Shown here in pieces: positions 39,001-49,395 of a stretch of DNA of 64,000 nucleotides. The stretch's first letter is position 1. Each line of letters starts with the position of its first letter. Where the stretch lies: NCBI GenBank assembly GCA_023213395.1, contig CM041465.1, positions 141,553,741 to 141,617,740 of the forward strand, written 5' to 3'. A model generated the notes under the pieces. That model searched no databases, had not been told where the DNA came from, and saw only the letters and a list, made by a program, of their open reading frames with translations. The stretch comes from Cycas panzhihuaensis (Eukaryota; Cycadophyta). The position numbers and the translations under genes were made by a program.

Positions 39001-39308
39001 GATGCTTCACCTCAAAGAGGAAGCAAAAGACTTCATTGTTTTGCTTGTAGGTTCAACAACTTTTGTACATATTTTACTAGTTATATATCAATGCAATATC
39101 TAGTCCTTTTTTAGTAAATTTTGTACCTCTTTCTCCAGTATTTGTTTCTATTATCTATTTATCTATATGAAACCCTAAAAGATAGTTTTGTGACTAGATG
39201 TTATCTATTCAGTACTTGTATGAAACTTTAGAAGATAGTTTTGTGAGTGGATATACTATCTGTGCTTGAGGTGTCAATTCCTTAGGGAATTCTCACATTA
39301 AAGGTGTA
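39001..39308. other. Right end of the composite insertion
   Basis: AT-rich sequence with a short imperfect direct repeat (TGAAACCCTAAAAGATAGTT at 39168 and a TGAAACTTTAGAAGATAGTT form at 39220, both followed by TTGTGA). It could be an LTR of the minus-strand copia fragment starting TGTGAGAATTCC at 39296, but no second copy was found. Confidence 0.4.
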
Positions 39309-39568
39309 AATATTTCAAAGGGTCACGACCAATGGGTTGAGCGTACCATTTGGGGGATTATAAATGACCCTAGAGTCCATTGTAAAATCATCCAAGTATC
39401 ATCAATGTGATCCATTGATATTTTGTGGTGGTTTTTTATTGAAAGGTTTTCCCGTGTAGAAATCTTATGTACTATGTATCTTTTGCTCTTTGATGATGTT
39501 TGCTTGTTGTGTATGATAAAGATCCTATGGTTCAAAATACATATATGGATATTTCATGTTTCTTCGCA
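39309..39568 (+). repeat. Copia-D left LTR, second piece
   Basis: Matches the right LTR from GAATATTTCATAGG (about 44998) to TTCTTCACA (45259). Shared landmarks are ACCATTTGGGGGATTATAAATG, in which GATTATAAATG may be the TATA element, and AAAGATCCTATGG. It ends TTCTTCGCA next to the primer site. Confidence 0.88.
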
Positions 39569-39581
39569 TGGTATCAGAGCC
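39569..39581 (+). other. Copia-D primer binding site
   Basis: TGGTATCAGAGCC, an exact tRNA-iMet-type site in direct contact with the LTR end. Confidence 0.92.
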
Positions 39582-40797
39582 AAACAGATGTACATAGCTC
39601 TATTTCTAGCGGTTTTAATCTTCTTCGACAACTAAAAGAGCAACACAGTGGTGGAATGGTGATTGAGGAGGTGGGATTCACTTATCAATAGAATTTTTTT
39701 ACTATTTATGGTCTAAAATTAGTATTGGGTACTTTTCAAACCATGTTGGGCTTGTGTTGAAGCCATCTAGGGATGGTTAGGTGTGTTGGGCGCTCCATAT
39801 ACCTGTTGGGCCAATTTCGAAGGTGATCTAACAATGTTGGGTTACGTCGGGCATGTTCTGAGAGCATTAGGCTCCGATAGAAGGTTGTTTGATGTTGTTG
39901 GGCATTAGATCTAGTGCTCGGACATCAAAAAGAGGATTAGCACCATTTGTGGGCATGATTGAATCCAATTTAGGAGGTTTTCAGCTCTTGTTTGTGGTAT
40001 AATGATGCACTCAACTGATATTGAGCGGTTTGAAGCTTGAATAAATTCTAAAGAGTATTCTGAAGTGTGTTGGTCCAAAATTCCATCATTGGATAGTCAT
40101 TATGGAGCCATATTTTATCTCATTGAACACTGTTAATGGTTTGTTCTGGCTCATAAATGACCAAGTATCTTTGTTTGCTACATTAAACTGATCATGGGAG
40201 TATTTTTGGAGTTGTTGGAGCCGAATTATGTGGATTGGTGGCCGTGGGTGCGTATGATAGGTCGCATTGCATACTTAGGTTGTTGGCATTTGTAGGAGCT
40301 ACCAATTATTTTTTATGTGCCGCCAAGCATAAATTAGGTTATATTTGTATTAAGGTTTATGAACCTTAATACATCAAAAAATATTTCAAATCCTTTTTAA
40401 AGCACATGAAATGAAATGTTGGTAGTCACCCATTTGGGGCATATCTGTTTGATTCCTATTTTGAACTTGGAATATAAACTCGAGAGGGAGACCATTACAT
40501 TGCACACTTTGATGTTTTCGACTCAAGATTCATCATTTCATATTTTATATTCATAAGTTGAAGTAATTTTTTGGGGGTTTAAAGGTGTATTTTGGTTGCC
40601 CATTTTTCAGAGGATGTAAAAACATTTAGCCCTAAGCCAGTGTGAGTTTAATGTTATTAGAGATCTATTTTTAACCATTAAGATATTACATTTTTTGGAA
40701 ATTACTGGTGAACGAAGGTTGAACAATGTGTAGGGTGTTGTCTAATGGACTAAATATCAAGTAGTTTGGCATAAATGACTCATTTGTAAGCCCATTT
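39582..40797 (+). other. Unusually long Copia-D leader
   Basis: 1.2 kb between primer site and gag, much longer than usual for copia elements. It is G/T-rich with many GTTGGGC repeats at 39740-39900 and no known domain. Short frames are broken by stops. It may be a leader expansion or captured sequence. Confidence 0.5.
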
Positions 40798-41640
40798 CCC
40801 ATGATGAAGACAATGATACCTCAAATTATCTTTAATGGAAACAATTTCAGTGAGTGGAAGGCAAACGTGGCAAACATATCAATGGCAAATCAACTATAGG
40901 AGATTACAAAAGATAAGCTGCTTGCCATTCCATTAGATGAGAAGGAGAGAATTTGTCTAGAGGAGAAGTTGTTTATGGTTGAATTGTTAAAATTGTCTCT
41001 AGCACCAAACCAGAGGAGCATAGTCTATAACTTGGAGAAACCAAACAAAATTTAGATAAAATTGTGTGAGACATTTGAAAAGAAGACATATCGTCATGTT
41101 GCTTTAATGATGGAGCTTCTTAATGCAACAGTGAAAGATGAAAGCAACATAAGCGCCTACTTGAACAAAATAATGAACTTGAGGAACAAACTAGAGGAGA
41201 TAAAGTCTGGGTAAATTGATGATGCACTATTGTTTGCATTAATCGTGTCAAAACTACTAGTAGCATTTGGAACCTTTCATGCCATCTACACAAGGGATGA
41301 AGTAATGGAGGATGAATCATTTGAGAAGTTGAAGGGTCTCATTATAGTCAAGGATGCCAAGTTAAAGCACCATGATTTGTTCAATAGTTTTGAACCCAAT
41401 CAAGCATTAGTCATGAAGATGTAGTGGAGGGATGGTGTTTAGGAAGGGAAGTCTACATAAAAAACAAGAGAAGTATATCGGCAGAAGAAAAAGTTTGCCA
41501 GTAAATGTAATTACTACAAGAAGGATGGCCACAAGGAGAAAAACTATTGGTTCAAAAGGCAGGATAAACACAAAGCAAACCAAGATGATAGGGGGAAGGG
41601 TGTTGCAGCTTATTGCGCAAAAGTGTCAGCCTTGTTAGCA
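40798..41640 (+). pseudogene. Copia-D gag relic
   Basis: Starts ATGATGAAGACAATGATACC at about 40800. It reads F-N-G-N-N-F-S-E-W-K, the copia gag opening motif (F-x-G-x-N-F-x-x-W), then L-C-E-T-F-E-K-K, L-L-N-A-T-V-K-D-E-S-N-I-S-A-Y-L-N-K and L-R-N-K-L-E-E-I. A broken zinc knuckle lies at 41497-41545, with C-N-Y-Y-K-K-D-G-H-K-E-K-N-Y-W in which the second and last Cys are lost. Stops occur at Trp/Gln codons, for example near 40898 and 41056. Confidence 0.85.
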
Positions 41641-42960
41641 AAATTAAATTAGAGAGATTACTAGATTTTGGACTTAGGAGCATAGAAACACATCTCTTTT
41701 AGAAACAGAACTTTGATGCATGGAATCATTCTTGCAGATGCGAGCGTGTTGTTAGTTGAGAGTGTCAGCATTGTTTCACTTGTAGGAGGCAAATTTAAGG
41801 TGTATACTATGTACCTAAGATGAAAATGAATCTTCTATCAGCTCGAGAGATATGCAAACAAGGCATGAAGGTTGAGCTTTACAAAGATAAATGTTTAATT
41901 AAGGGCCCAAAGTAGACTTTCTCTATCATCGCTACTAGAAAAGTGAAGGATGATTTTTGGGTGTTTGAGAAGTTTCAAGCTCAGAATCAAACCTATGCTT
42001 TTGTTCCTAATATAGATGGTATGAATAAACTGTGGCATGAACACCTTAGTCACTTTAATTATAAAAGCATCGTACTTATGAATCATTTGAAATGGTGGAA
42101 GGATTGCCCCATGTTTCTTGTTCAGAGGTTATATGTGAAGGATGCATGTACGAGAAGCATCATTGCTATCCTTTTGCTTGGGATTGTGCCTAGAGAGCTA
42201 AGGAGAAGTTGGAGCTTGTGCATACTACTTTGATAGGACCACTCCCAAACCCTTCCATATCTAGAGCTCCCTATACTTTGGTGCTTCTAGATGACTATAT
42301 TAGAAAGGCCTAGGTATATTTCTTGAAGAGTAAGTTAGAAGTGTTCGACCACTTCTAAAAGTGGAAGGTACATTTCAATAATGAATGTGATAAGAAAATT
42401 AAAATTTTGAGGACTGATTATGACAAGAAATATGATAATTGTGCCTTTAGTCAATTATGCTTAGATCATGGTATTAAATGGGGACTAATCATCCCGTACA
42501 CCCCACAACAAAATGGTATTATTGAGAGAAAAGCTCGTATCATGATGGAAATGGGAAGATGTATGGTGCACATGAAAAACTTGCCACCTATGTTTTGGGT
42601 AGAAGTTGTTGGGACTACCATTTATATCCTTAATAGGGTACTGACAAAAGAAGTTCGTGGCATGACCCCTGAAGAAAAATGGAGTAGTTGTAAACCTACT
42701 ATTAACCATTTGAAGACCTTTGAGTGCATTGTATATGCTCATATCTCAGATAAAAATTGTAAGAAGTTGGATTACAAGAGTTGAAAGTGCATATATGTGG
42801 GTTATTTAGATTAGAACAAAGTTTATAGACTGTGGGATCCATAGGAGAGAAATCTTGTGATTAGATGGGATGCAAGATTTGATGAGTCTATGATGTATCA
42901 TGTTGAGAAGATGTTATCTAAAGATTCCTTTTAACCCCCACTACTTCCATTTCTTGTTGG
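41641..42960 (+). pseudogene. Copia-D protease and integrase relic
   Basis: The protease is reduced to I-L-D-L-G-A near 41665, where the usual Ser of D-S-G is Leu. Next come N-L-L-S-A-R-E-I, the L-W-H-E-H-L-S-H-F pre-integrase motif (42030), and an H-x-T-T-L-I-G-P-L site in which the first catalytic Asp is lost. The second Asp survives in L-R-T-D-Y-D near 42408-42425, and the third region reads YTPQQNGIIERKARIM at 42499-42546 with its Glu present. The end shows I-Y-V-G-Y near 42793. Stops at several places make it inactive. Confidence 0.87.
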
Positions 42961-43186
42961 TGCTTCATTAGTTATCGAGGACGAGTAGCTAGGCACTATG
43001 ATTTGGAGGGAAGAAGGACCAAATGGAGAAAGTAATAATGAGGAGCCCTTATGTGTGGATGCACCTATAACACCCAGTGTTTCATTGTCATTATGGGCTA
43101 AGAAGACCATTAAAGATTTTAGTGTGATGCTACAAAATCTTATAGATGAATAAAGAACGAGAAGCCAACATGCCAGTCAGACCCTG

Positions 43187-44912
43187 ATGTTAAACACTAT
43201 GAACTCCCAAGACCTTACTTCATATGTTAAAGTGAAAGATGATCCTCATTGGAGGGCTACTACAGAGGAGAAATTTGGTTCTCTCATCAGAAATGCAACA
43301 TGGAAGTTAGTTCCTTTGCCTCTTAAGAAAAACCTTGTTGGTTGCAAGTGGGTCTATAAGACCAAGTTCTGCTCTAATGGAGAGGTGGACAAGCACAAGG
43401 TGATGCTTGTTATGCAGGGGTTTAAGTAGAAAGAAGGGATCTATTATGAGGAGACATTTGCACCAGTCACCAAGATGACAACGATCTATTTGATCCTTTC
43501 ATTAGTAGTAAAATATGGCTGGGAGCTACACCAAATGGATGTGAAATCAACATTCCTTAATCGAGAGTTGAAAGAGGAGATATATATGGCACAACCTCTT
43601 GGTTTCATTAAAGATAAGAGCATCTTATGTGTGATTTTAAAAAGTCACTCTATAGCCTAAAGCAAGCACCACATTCTTGGTATGCTGAGATCAATGCTAG
43701 ATTGAAAGAAGAATGATTTGTGGCCATAGATCTAGAGCCAAATTTGTACATTCAAAGGAGAGAAACTTTATTAGTAGCTATTGTGTTGTATATTAATGAT
43801 TTGATTATATTGTAGGAATAAAATCTAATATGGGAGCTACCTTTAACGTGATAAATCTTGGGGGTCTGCACTACTTCCTAGGCATTGAGGTAAGGCAGAT
43901 GGAAGAAAAACTTTTAGTGTCACAAACAAAATATGTGAAAAGCTTGCTTGAGAAATTCAAGATAAAGGACTATAAGTTTGTTGAAACACCATGCACCAAA
44001 GGCACAAAGCTCCTAAAAGATATGAGGAATCCTATTGTAGATGGAACATTGTACAAACAATTGGTAGGGCGTCTTATCTATTTGACTCATACTAGGCCAG
44101 ATATTGTTCATGTTGTTAGATTAGTCTCTCATTATATGCAAAATCCACAAGAACCAAAAACCTATTGTAGATGGAACATTATATAAACAACTGATAGGGT
44201 GTTTTATCTATTTGACTCATACCAGGCCAGATGTTGTTTATGCTATTGGGTTAGTCTCTCGTTATATGTAGAATCCACAAGAACCACATTGGGTTCCAAC
44301 AAAGCAAATTCTAAGATATTTGAAGGGAACTCCTAATCTTAATCTGGAGTACCTTCATAGTGGAGAGACAAAATTGCATAGCTACACTGATGGTGATTGG
44401 GGAGGAGACTTTGATGATTGGAAATCCATTGTTGGATATGTGTTTGGTATTGGCAATGGATTTGTGTCGTGGCAGTCAAAGTAATAACAAATAGTGGCAC
44501 TATCCTCTACAAAAGTAAAGTACTAGGGACTCACAGTTGGTGCGAGAGAAGTTTTATGGTTGCAAGGACTTTTAGATATCCCTGGTATATACTACAACAC
44601 CCCAATTCTTTTAGTCGATAGCTAGAACACTATTCGATTGTTAAAGAATCTAGAATTTCATGTACGTACAAAGCATATTGAAATCCAACACCACTACATA
44701 CGTTAACAAATTAAAGTAGGGATGTTACAGGTCAACTTTTGTCCAAGTGAGAAATAACTTGCAAATGTGTTTACCAAAGCACTTACTGAAGATTAATCCA
44801 CCAAGATTCGTACTGGATTAGGGCTTAGTGAAGTAATCCTTGAAAAGGAATATATCAATAAGGATAATTCTAGCCTTCATATTTCAAACTATAGATCAAA
44901 CCCCACATTAAC
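43187..44912 (+). pseudogene. Copia-D reverse transcriptase and RNase H relic
   Basis: RT begins near 43187: H-W-R-A-T-T-E-E, W-K-L-V-P-L-P, V-G-C-K-W-V-Y-K-T-K-F, D-V-K-S-T-F-L-N-R-E-L and Y-M-A-Q-P-L-G-F. The catalytic Y-V-D-D near 43790 has become Y-I-N-D, which would abolish polymerisation. A 130-bp tandem duplication (44031-44290) repeats the L-x-G-R-L-I-Y-L-T-H-T-R-P-D-I connection motif and shifts the frame. RNase H follows (44290-44880) with Y-T-D-G-D-W near 44385, ALSSTKVKY and T-K-H-I-E-I-Q-H-H-Y-I. Confidence 0.88.
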
Positions 44913-44924
44913 ATTAAGGGGGAA

Positions 44925-45259
44925 TGTTAGCATGGAAATTTATGCTAAGCCATATGTTTAATGTAATGTGGTTAGTTAATGTAAATCCTAAAGGTACGAA
45001 TATTTCATAGGATTGCAACCAATGGGTTAGACATACCATTTGGGGGATTATAAATGACCCTAGAGTCCATTGTGAAATCATCCAAGTATCATCAATGTGA
45101 TCCGTTGATCTTTTGTGGTGGGCTTTTTACTAAAAGTTTCTCCCACATTAAAATCTTGTGTATTGTGTGTTGTTTACTCTTTGATGATGTTTGTTTGTTG
45201 TGTATGATAAAGATCCTATGGTTTAGAATACATGTATGCATATTTCATGTTTCTTCACA
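44925..45259 (+). repeat. Copia-D right LTR
   Basis: TGTTAGCATGG...TTCTTCACA, 335 bp, uninterrupted, with purine tract ACATTAAGGGGGAA just before it. It shows what the left LTR looked like before the 3.4-kb insertion. Confidence 0.9.
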
Positions 45260-46470
45260 TAGACAAAATACACCAAGAATATACCACAAACTCAACTACA
45301 CAAGCCAAAATAGACCAATGCATTAATAAAACAACAACACTCGAATGGACTATGAAGGGAAACACCCTACTCTATAAGGGAAGAAATTACCTGCCCTATG
45401 ATTCATGCCTTAAAGAAACCATACTCAGGGAAAAACATCAAGCCCCACTCCCCTGTAACTCAAGATTTGTCAAAACATATGGCAAGATAAAAGCATCACT
45501 CTATTGAGAAGAAATGAAAACTACCAAAACAAAATCCATTGTCGAATGTAACAATTAGTAAAGACAAAAGGCCAAAAATATCAAGAGCCCTGTACTCTTG
45601 CAACCTCTTAATAGACCAAACCAAAATTAGGAAGAAATATCAATGGACTTTATCAGAAGCCTTCCCTAGTTAGAGGGAAAGGACACTCTATTCGTGGTAG
45701 TAGATAGTTTGATGAAATATACCCATTTCGCTCCCATACAATCTTCCTTCAAAGCACTCCAAATTATAGAAGTATTTATGAAAAGTATTCATTGACTAAA
45801 CAAATTCCCCAAGAAAATGGTCAATGACTCTGACATAAGGAGTTGCACAAACTCGCAGGCGCCAAGCTCATCACAAGCACAACATGCCATTCCCAAACTG
45901 ATGGCCAATTTAAAGTAGTGAATAAGTGTCCAGAAATTTATTTAAAGTGCTACATGGGTGACAACCAATCTAAATAGCTATGTTGGATCCATGTTACATG
46001 AATTACCATTCTGTGATTAATATGTCACCCTTTATGGTATTTTATGGACATCAACCACCAACACCTGTTAACTACATCTAAAGCATGATAAAAACCCTAA
46101 TAACTGAGAACTTAATCCTACAATCCAATAAAATTTTAAAAGAATTCAAGTATAATTATGACACTACTATTGATAGAACGAAACAACAAGCTAATTTGAA
46201 ATGAATAGACAAACAATTTGAGGTCAAGAAGTGGGTTTATGTATGACTCCAACCACATAAGAAAGCATCTCTCAAGCAAGCAAGTAAATACAAATTAGCA
46301 CCCTACTTCTATGATCCTTATTAGATACGATGAAAAATAGGGGCAGCATATGCCCTCAACCTCCCTTAGGGTAGCAAAAATTACAATGTTTTACATGTCT
46401 CTAGCCTTAAGAAAAAAGTATGATTCATATAGGGCCAACAATAGAATTACTAGTAACCAATGAAGGCGGC
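45260..46470 (+). pseudogene. Chromovirus relic, part 2: integrase
   Basis: Resumes the chromovirus reading where it was cut at 25198. It shows H-Q-E-Y-T, a broken H-H-C-C region near 45420-45540, S-M-D-F-I-R-S-L-P with the first catalytic Asp (about 45640), and F-V-V-V-D-S-L-M-K-Y-T-H-F at 45690-45730. The second region reads N-D-S-D near 45822, followed by a deletion. The third region reads S-Q-T-D-G-Q-F-K-V-V-N at 45889-45921, where the catalytic Glu is Lys. The C-terminal part (46200-46430) is readable only in pieces. It is inactive. Confidence 0.86.
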
Positions 46471-46637
46471 AAATTGGTAGTCGAACCAGAAGAGATCTTA
46501 GACATCTGTTAGAAGAAACTTTGTGCCAAAGAAGTCACTGAATATCTCATCAAATGGAAGAATATCTCAGAGCAAGAAGCAACGTGGGAAACAAAATAGT
46601 TTGTCTAGCAAACTCCTCTCCAACAACACTTTGTGTG
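46471..46637 (+). pseudogene. Chromovirus chromodomain
   Basis: Reads V-V-E-P-E-E-I-L-D, then V-T-E-Y-L-I-K-W-K-N and E-Q-E-A-T-W-E-T at 46473-46594. This is the C-terminal chromodomain of plant chromoviral integrases (x-P-E-x-I-L-x...Y-L-I-K-W-K...E-A-T-W-E). It is thought to direct insertion to particular chromatin. A stop at 46511 replaces a residue after I-C. The frame reaches 46637 and continues at 63075, on the other side of Tat-2. Confidence 0.88.
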
Positions 46638-49122
46638 TGTTTCCCAGCTATTGGGAATGGACTCGAGGCGCATCGACACAGGTTGGTTCAGGTATATGTT
46701 CTCACTTGTCTTACTTATGATTGCTAAGGTAGTCTAGAATAGTTTGATTGACATATGCCTGCCTACATGCATTTGTTTGACTGCCTGCTCATAATGCATG
46801 TGCCTAACGGCACCCTCGACTATGACGACTTACTGATGGGCATTCCTCGTGAATCGACACCCTATGGCATCTGACCACTCACGATGTCTCCATGGTCTCT
46901 CGGGATGCTCTTGCTAGCTTGTCTATTCTTGTTACAACATGCCGCTTATGTTGCAAATCCTTCCTAAGCCCAGTTTAACCCTTAGTTAGGGCTCTTTGCA
47001 TCGTTTTGGGTACTTGCCCACTGCCTAGGCCTTCTCCCAATTGATGTATTTCAGGCTTAACCTTTGACCTTGCCCCAAAAACCTGATTTTTATGTTATGT
47101 TTTTCTCTTTTTTTAATTTCGGGTTGATACCACGGTAAAGCGATGCTGCGGAGTTTGCCGTGATGCAACTTGTTAAAATTTAAAGAGAAACCACTGTAAC
47201 GATTTCCGCGTTTTTCATGGAACCGGCGTGGCTCCGTCTGATGGGCGCCCCAATGCCCCCAACGTTCACTTACTATGCCCAAGGCATAAAAGCCTTTTTT
47301 TTATTCATTTGCATCATTCTTGGGCTCACTTTTCAAGTTTTCTAAGAGCAACTCTTCACAAAAAGACAAGAGAAAGACACAGTAATAAAAGAACTTCATG
47401 TACAGCAGTTGGACAGAGGTGAAGTGGGCTGCTACCAGCTGGAGTTGCAGGGCCATTGCTGCCCCCTACATCTCTCCACCACAAGTTCCACTCTCCCTCA
47501 CAAATACTCAAAGCTCCAAGGGATTTCTTCATTAAAGAGACTACTCCAAGGACCAATTTTCAGCCCCCAACTTGCATGGAGCTTCTTCCTTCCACTCTCT
47601 TGCAAAAGACACTCAAAACCAGCCTTTAGACATTGTTTGTGCTGCTGCTCCAAGTAGTCAAGGGCATGCATGCATGCTTTTTCTCGTTCAAGGTATTTCT
47701 TGTCTCTTATTGGTGCATTTTTCCTTACTTTTCATTGTTCTACTTGCAAGCTCTTTTCTCTCTTTTGCATGTACTTTCTTTGAGATTTCCTTGGTCATTC
47801 AATGCAAGTAATCTTAGCTAGTTGTAGCTTACTATAGTGCTGCCCTAGATTGGGTACATTTTCTTGCATTTCCTTGAGACTCATCCTTTCCCTCTAAGCT
47901 TTCTCTTTTGCCCTTTTTTGAGTTAGCCGGTATAAAGGGTGTCACGCGAGGATTTGAGGGAGATAGGCGGGGTTCCGTCCCCCATTGCCGTCCTTCTCCC
48001 CAAGGGTTTCGTCCCTTGTCCTCTCTCCCTTTACCACCCGCGCTTTCTTAGGAAATGGGGTTAGGGAAGCCTAAGAGAGTTGGTTTGACCTTTCCCCTTA
48101 GTGTAGGTAACCTATCACTACCTGTCTCACCTTGTTGCCCGCTAGCATTGCCTTCCCAAACCCCGTGGAGACCTCTCGTGGGTGAGTTAGCCATCCCGAG
48201 GCTATACTCAGTCCTATGTAGTGTGTTTTATGGTGCATGACAGTTTATATGCTTACCGTGCAGCTTTGTTCCATTTTTGTTACGTGTTGGTGCATAACCC
48301 AAGTTTTCTAACTTAGTTGATTTCATTTCCGTATATACATATATCTTGCCGTGCTTCGTAGCCTCTCTCCCGAGAGGAAGGCGTTCTCTCTGTTTGTTCG
48401 CAGGATCACATTGGAGGAAGTGGTGCGCGAGATCAACCCGTTGCCGGTCAGCTCTCGCACGGTATTTCTCCTCTTTTCGTTTGGAGTTCTGCTTTCTGTC
48501 TTTTCATTTTATCCAGTTGTTGCATGCTCAAGGGGAGGTAAGTGAACCCCCTTCGTGGCCATCGATCGACGTTGCATGCGCGGAGGAAGGAGGAAAGGAG
48601 CGCAACCGAGAAGGGGAACCTGTGCTTCTATTCGAATGCCGGATCCAGGTATTCTTCGCATTTCTTTCATATTTTCTTTATGTTTTTTTTGTCTCTTTAC
48701 ATTTACCGTGATAGATAGGAAAACATAAAGAAAAAGGAAGATAATCTGTTATTTTACATTTGCTTTATCGCACTGTTCCTTCACTTTGCATAACATAGGA
48801 ATAGAGGACCCGTTTGTGTTATACCCCTTAGCCGCGCTTTACTCCATACCCGTTACACATTAGGTTGGTTGCCCCCCTCGTCGCCTTCTCATTGCCTTGA
48901 GAAGCCGCGACGCGCGAGGTTTCCCTTTCCTTCCGGCCATCCGAAGGGTAGGAAGGCCTCGTCTTTGCAGCTACACCGGAAGCAACCGGGCACCTTGCGA
49001 TCCGTGCACTCCAGCGCACGGACGTCCTGCGAGGTATGATCCTCGCTATCTAACTTACTTAGCATATTGTTTTTATGCCCTTTCCGCTAGACGTTGGATC
49101 ACCGCCTCGGAGAGGCGTTTCA
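46638..49122 (+). repeat. Tat-2 left LTR
   Basis: 2.5 kb, matched end to end with 60563-63069. It contains a GCATAAAAGCC box at 47283-47293 that may be the TATA element of the promoter. Several AG/GT pairs that look like splice sites follow in the second half. A 121-codon open frame at 48346-48711 is present in both LTRs but matches no protein I know. Confidence 0.93.
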
Positions 49123-49140
49123 TGGCGACCATCTTGAGGG
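49123..49140 (+). other. Tat-2 primer binding site
   Basis: TGGCGACCATCTTGAGGG lies in direct contact with the LTR end. It has the TGG start that pairs with a tRNA CCA end and resembles the TGGCGAC-type sites of Tat-group elements. Which tRNA it pairs with cannot be decided here. Confidence 0.65.
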
Positions 49141-49395
49141 GCGCCGGTAAAGGGAGCTAAATCCGCTTCCCCTTCTTGTTGGTGTTCTTGCCTCTAGGTA
49201 GGTTCGCATTCCGTGTTTTCAGTTGGGCAACCCCCAACGTGTTTGCATTATTTTCTTTCCTTTCCTTTTCGCTTCTTCTAACGACGCTCGCAAGGGCGTT
49301 GCATGAGACGTTTCTCGCGTCGCTTGCGAGGTTTGCCGCAGTTGTTGGAAGACCAAGCGTCTCGTCCCTCTCCGTCGTCGAATCCCGATTCGACC

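Larger units (their letters stand above)
35903..39308. mobile_element. Composite insertion in the Copia-D left LTR
   Basis: 3.4 kb that separates the two halves of the LTR. At its left is an LTR-like plus-strand sequence (TGATCCCACT...CTTTTCA, 35904-36396) followed two bases later by a tRNA-iMet-type primer site. To the right lie a 189-bp tandem duplication and then copia coding sequence on the minus strand. The LTR sequence next to the left junction (CTAAATGTA) and right junction (TTAAAGGTG) appears to duplicate about 9 bases with mismatches. The mixture of orientations suggests two elements or a rearranged one. I could not find matching ends. Confidence 0.6.
35829..45259 (+). mobile_element. 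Copia-D, Ty1/copia element with interrupted left LTR
   Basis: LTR ends are matched at 35829-35902 plus 39309-39568 (left) and 44925-45259 (right). The primer site TGGTATCAGAGCC (39569-39581), gag, protease, integrase, RT, RNase H and a purine tract (44913-44924) are in copia order. Flanks TATAC (35824-35828) and TAGAC (45260-45264) form a target duplication with one mismatch. It inserted into the chromovirus only 15 bases after the Tat-1 duplication. Removal of a 3.4-kb insertion from its left LTR gives an element of about 6 kb. Stops and a 130-bp duplication in pol show it is dead. Confidence 0.88.

Noticed and set aside
35903-39308. Mutator-like or hAT DNA transposon, suggested by a possible 8-9-bp target duplication
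   Set aside because: No terminal inverted repeats and no transposase; a primer site and copia sequence point to retroelements. Kept only as an open question.
47025-47282. Minus-strand frame with a counterpart at 61022-61213
   Set aside because: It covers the block where the LTRs differ most and is not preserved between them.
48346-48711. 121-codon frame found in both Tat-2 LTRs as a possible conserved protein
   Set aside because: Its presence in both LTRs follows from their being copies of each other; no domain is recognised and overlapping frames are equally open.
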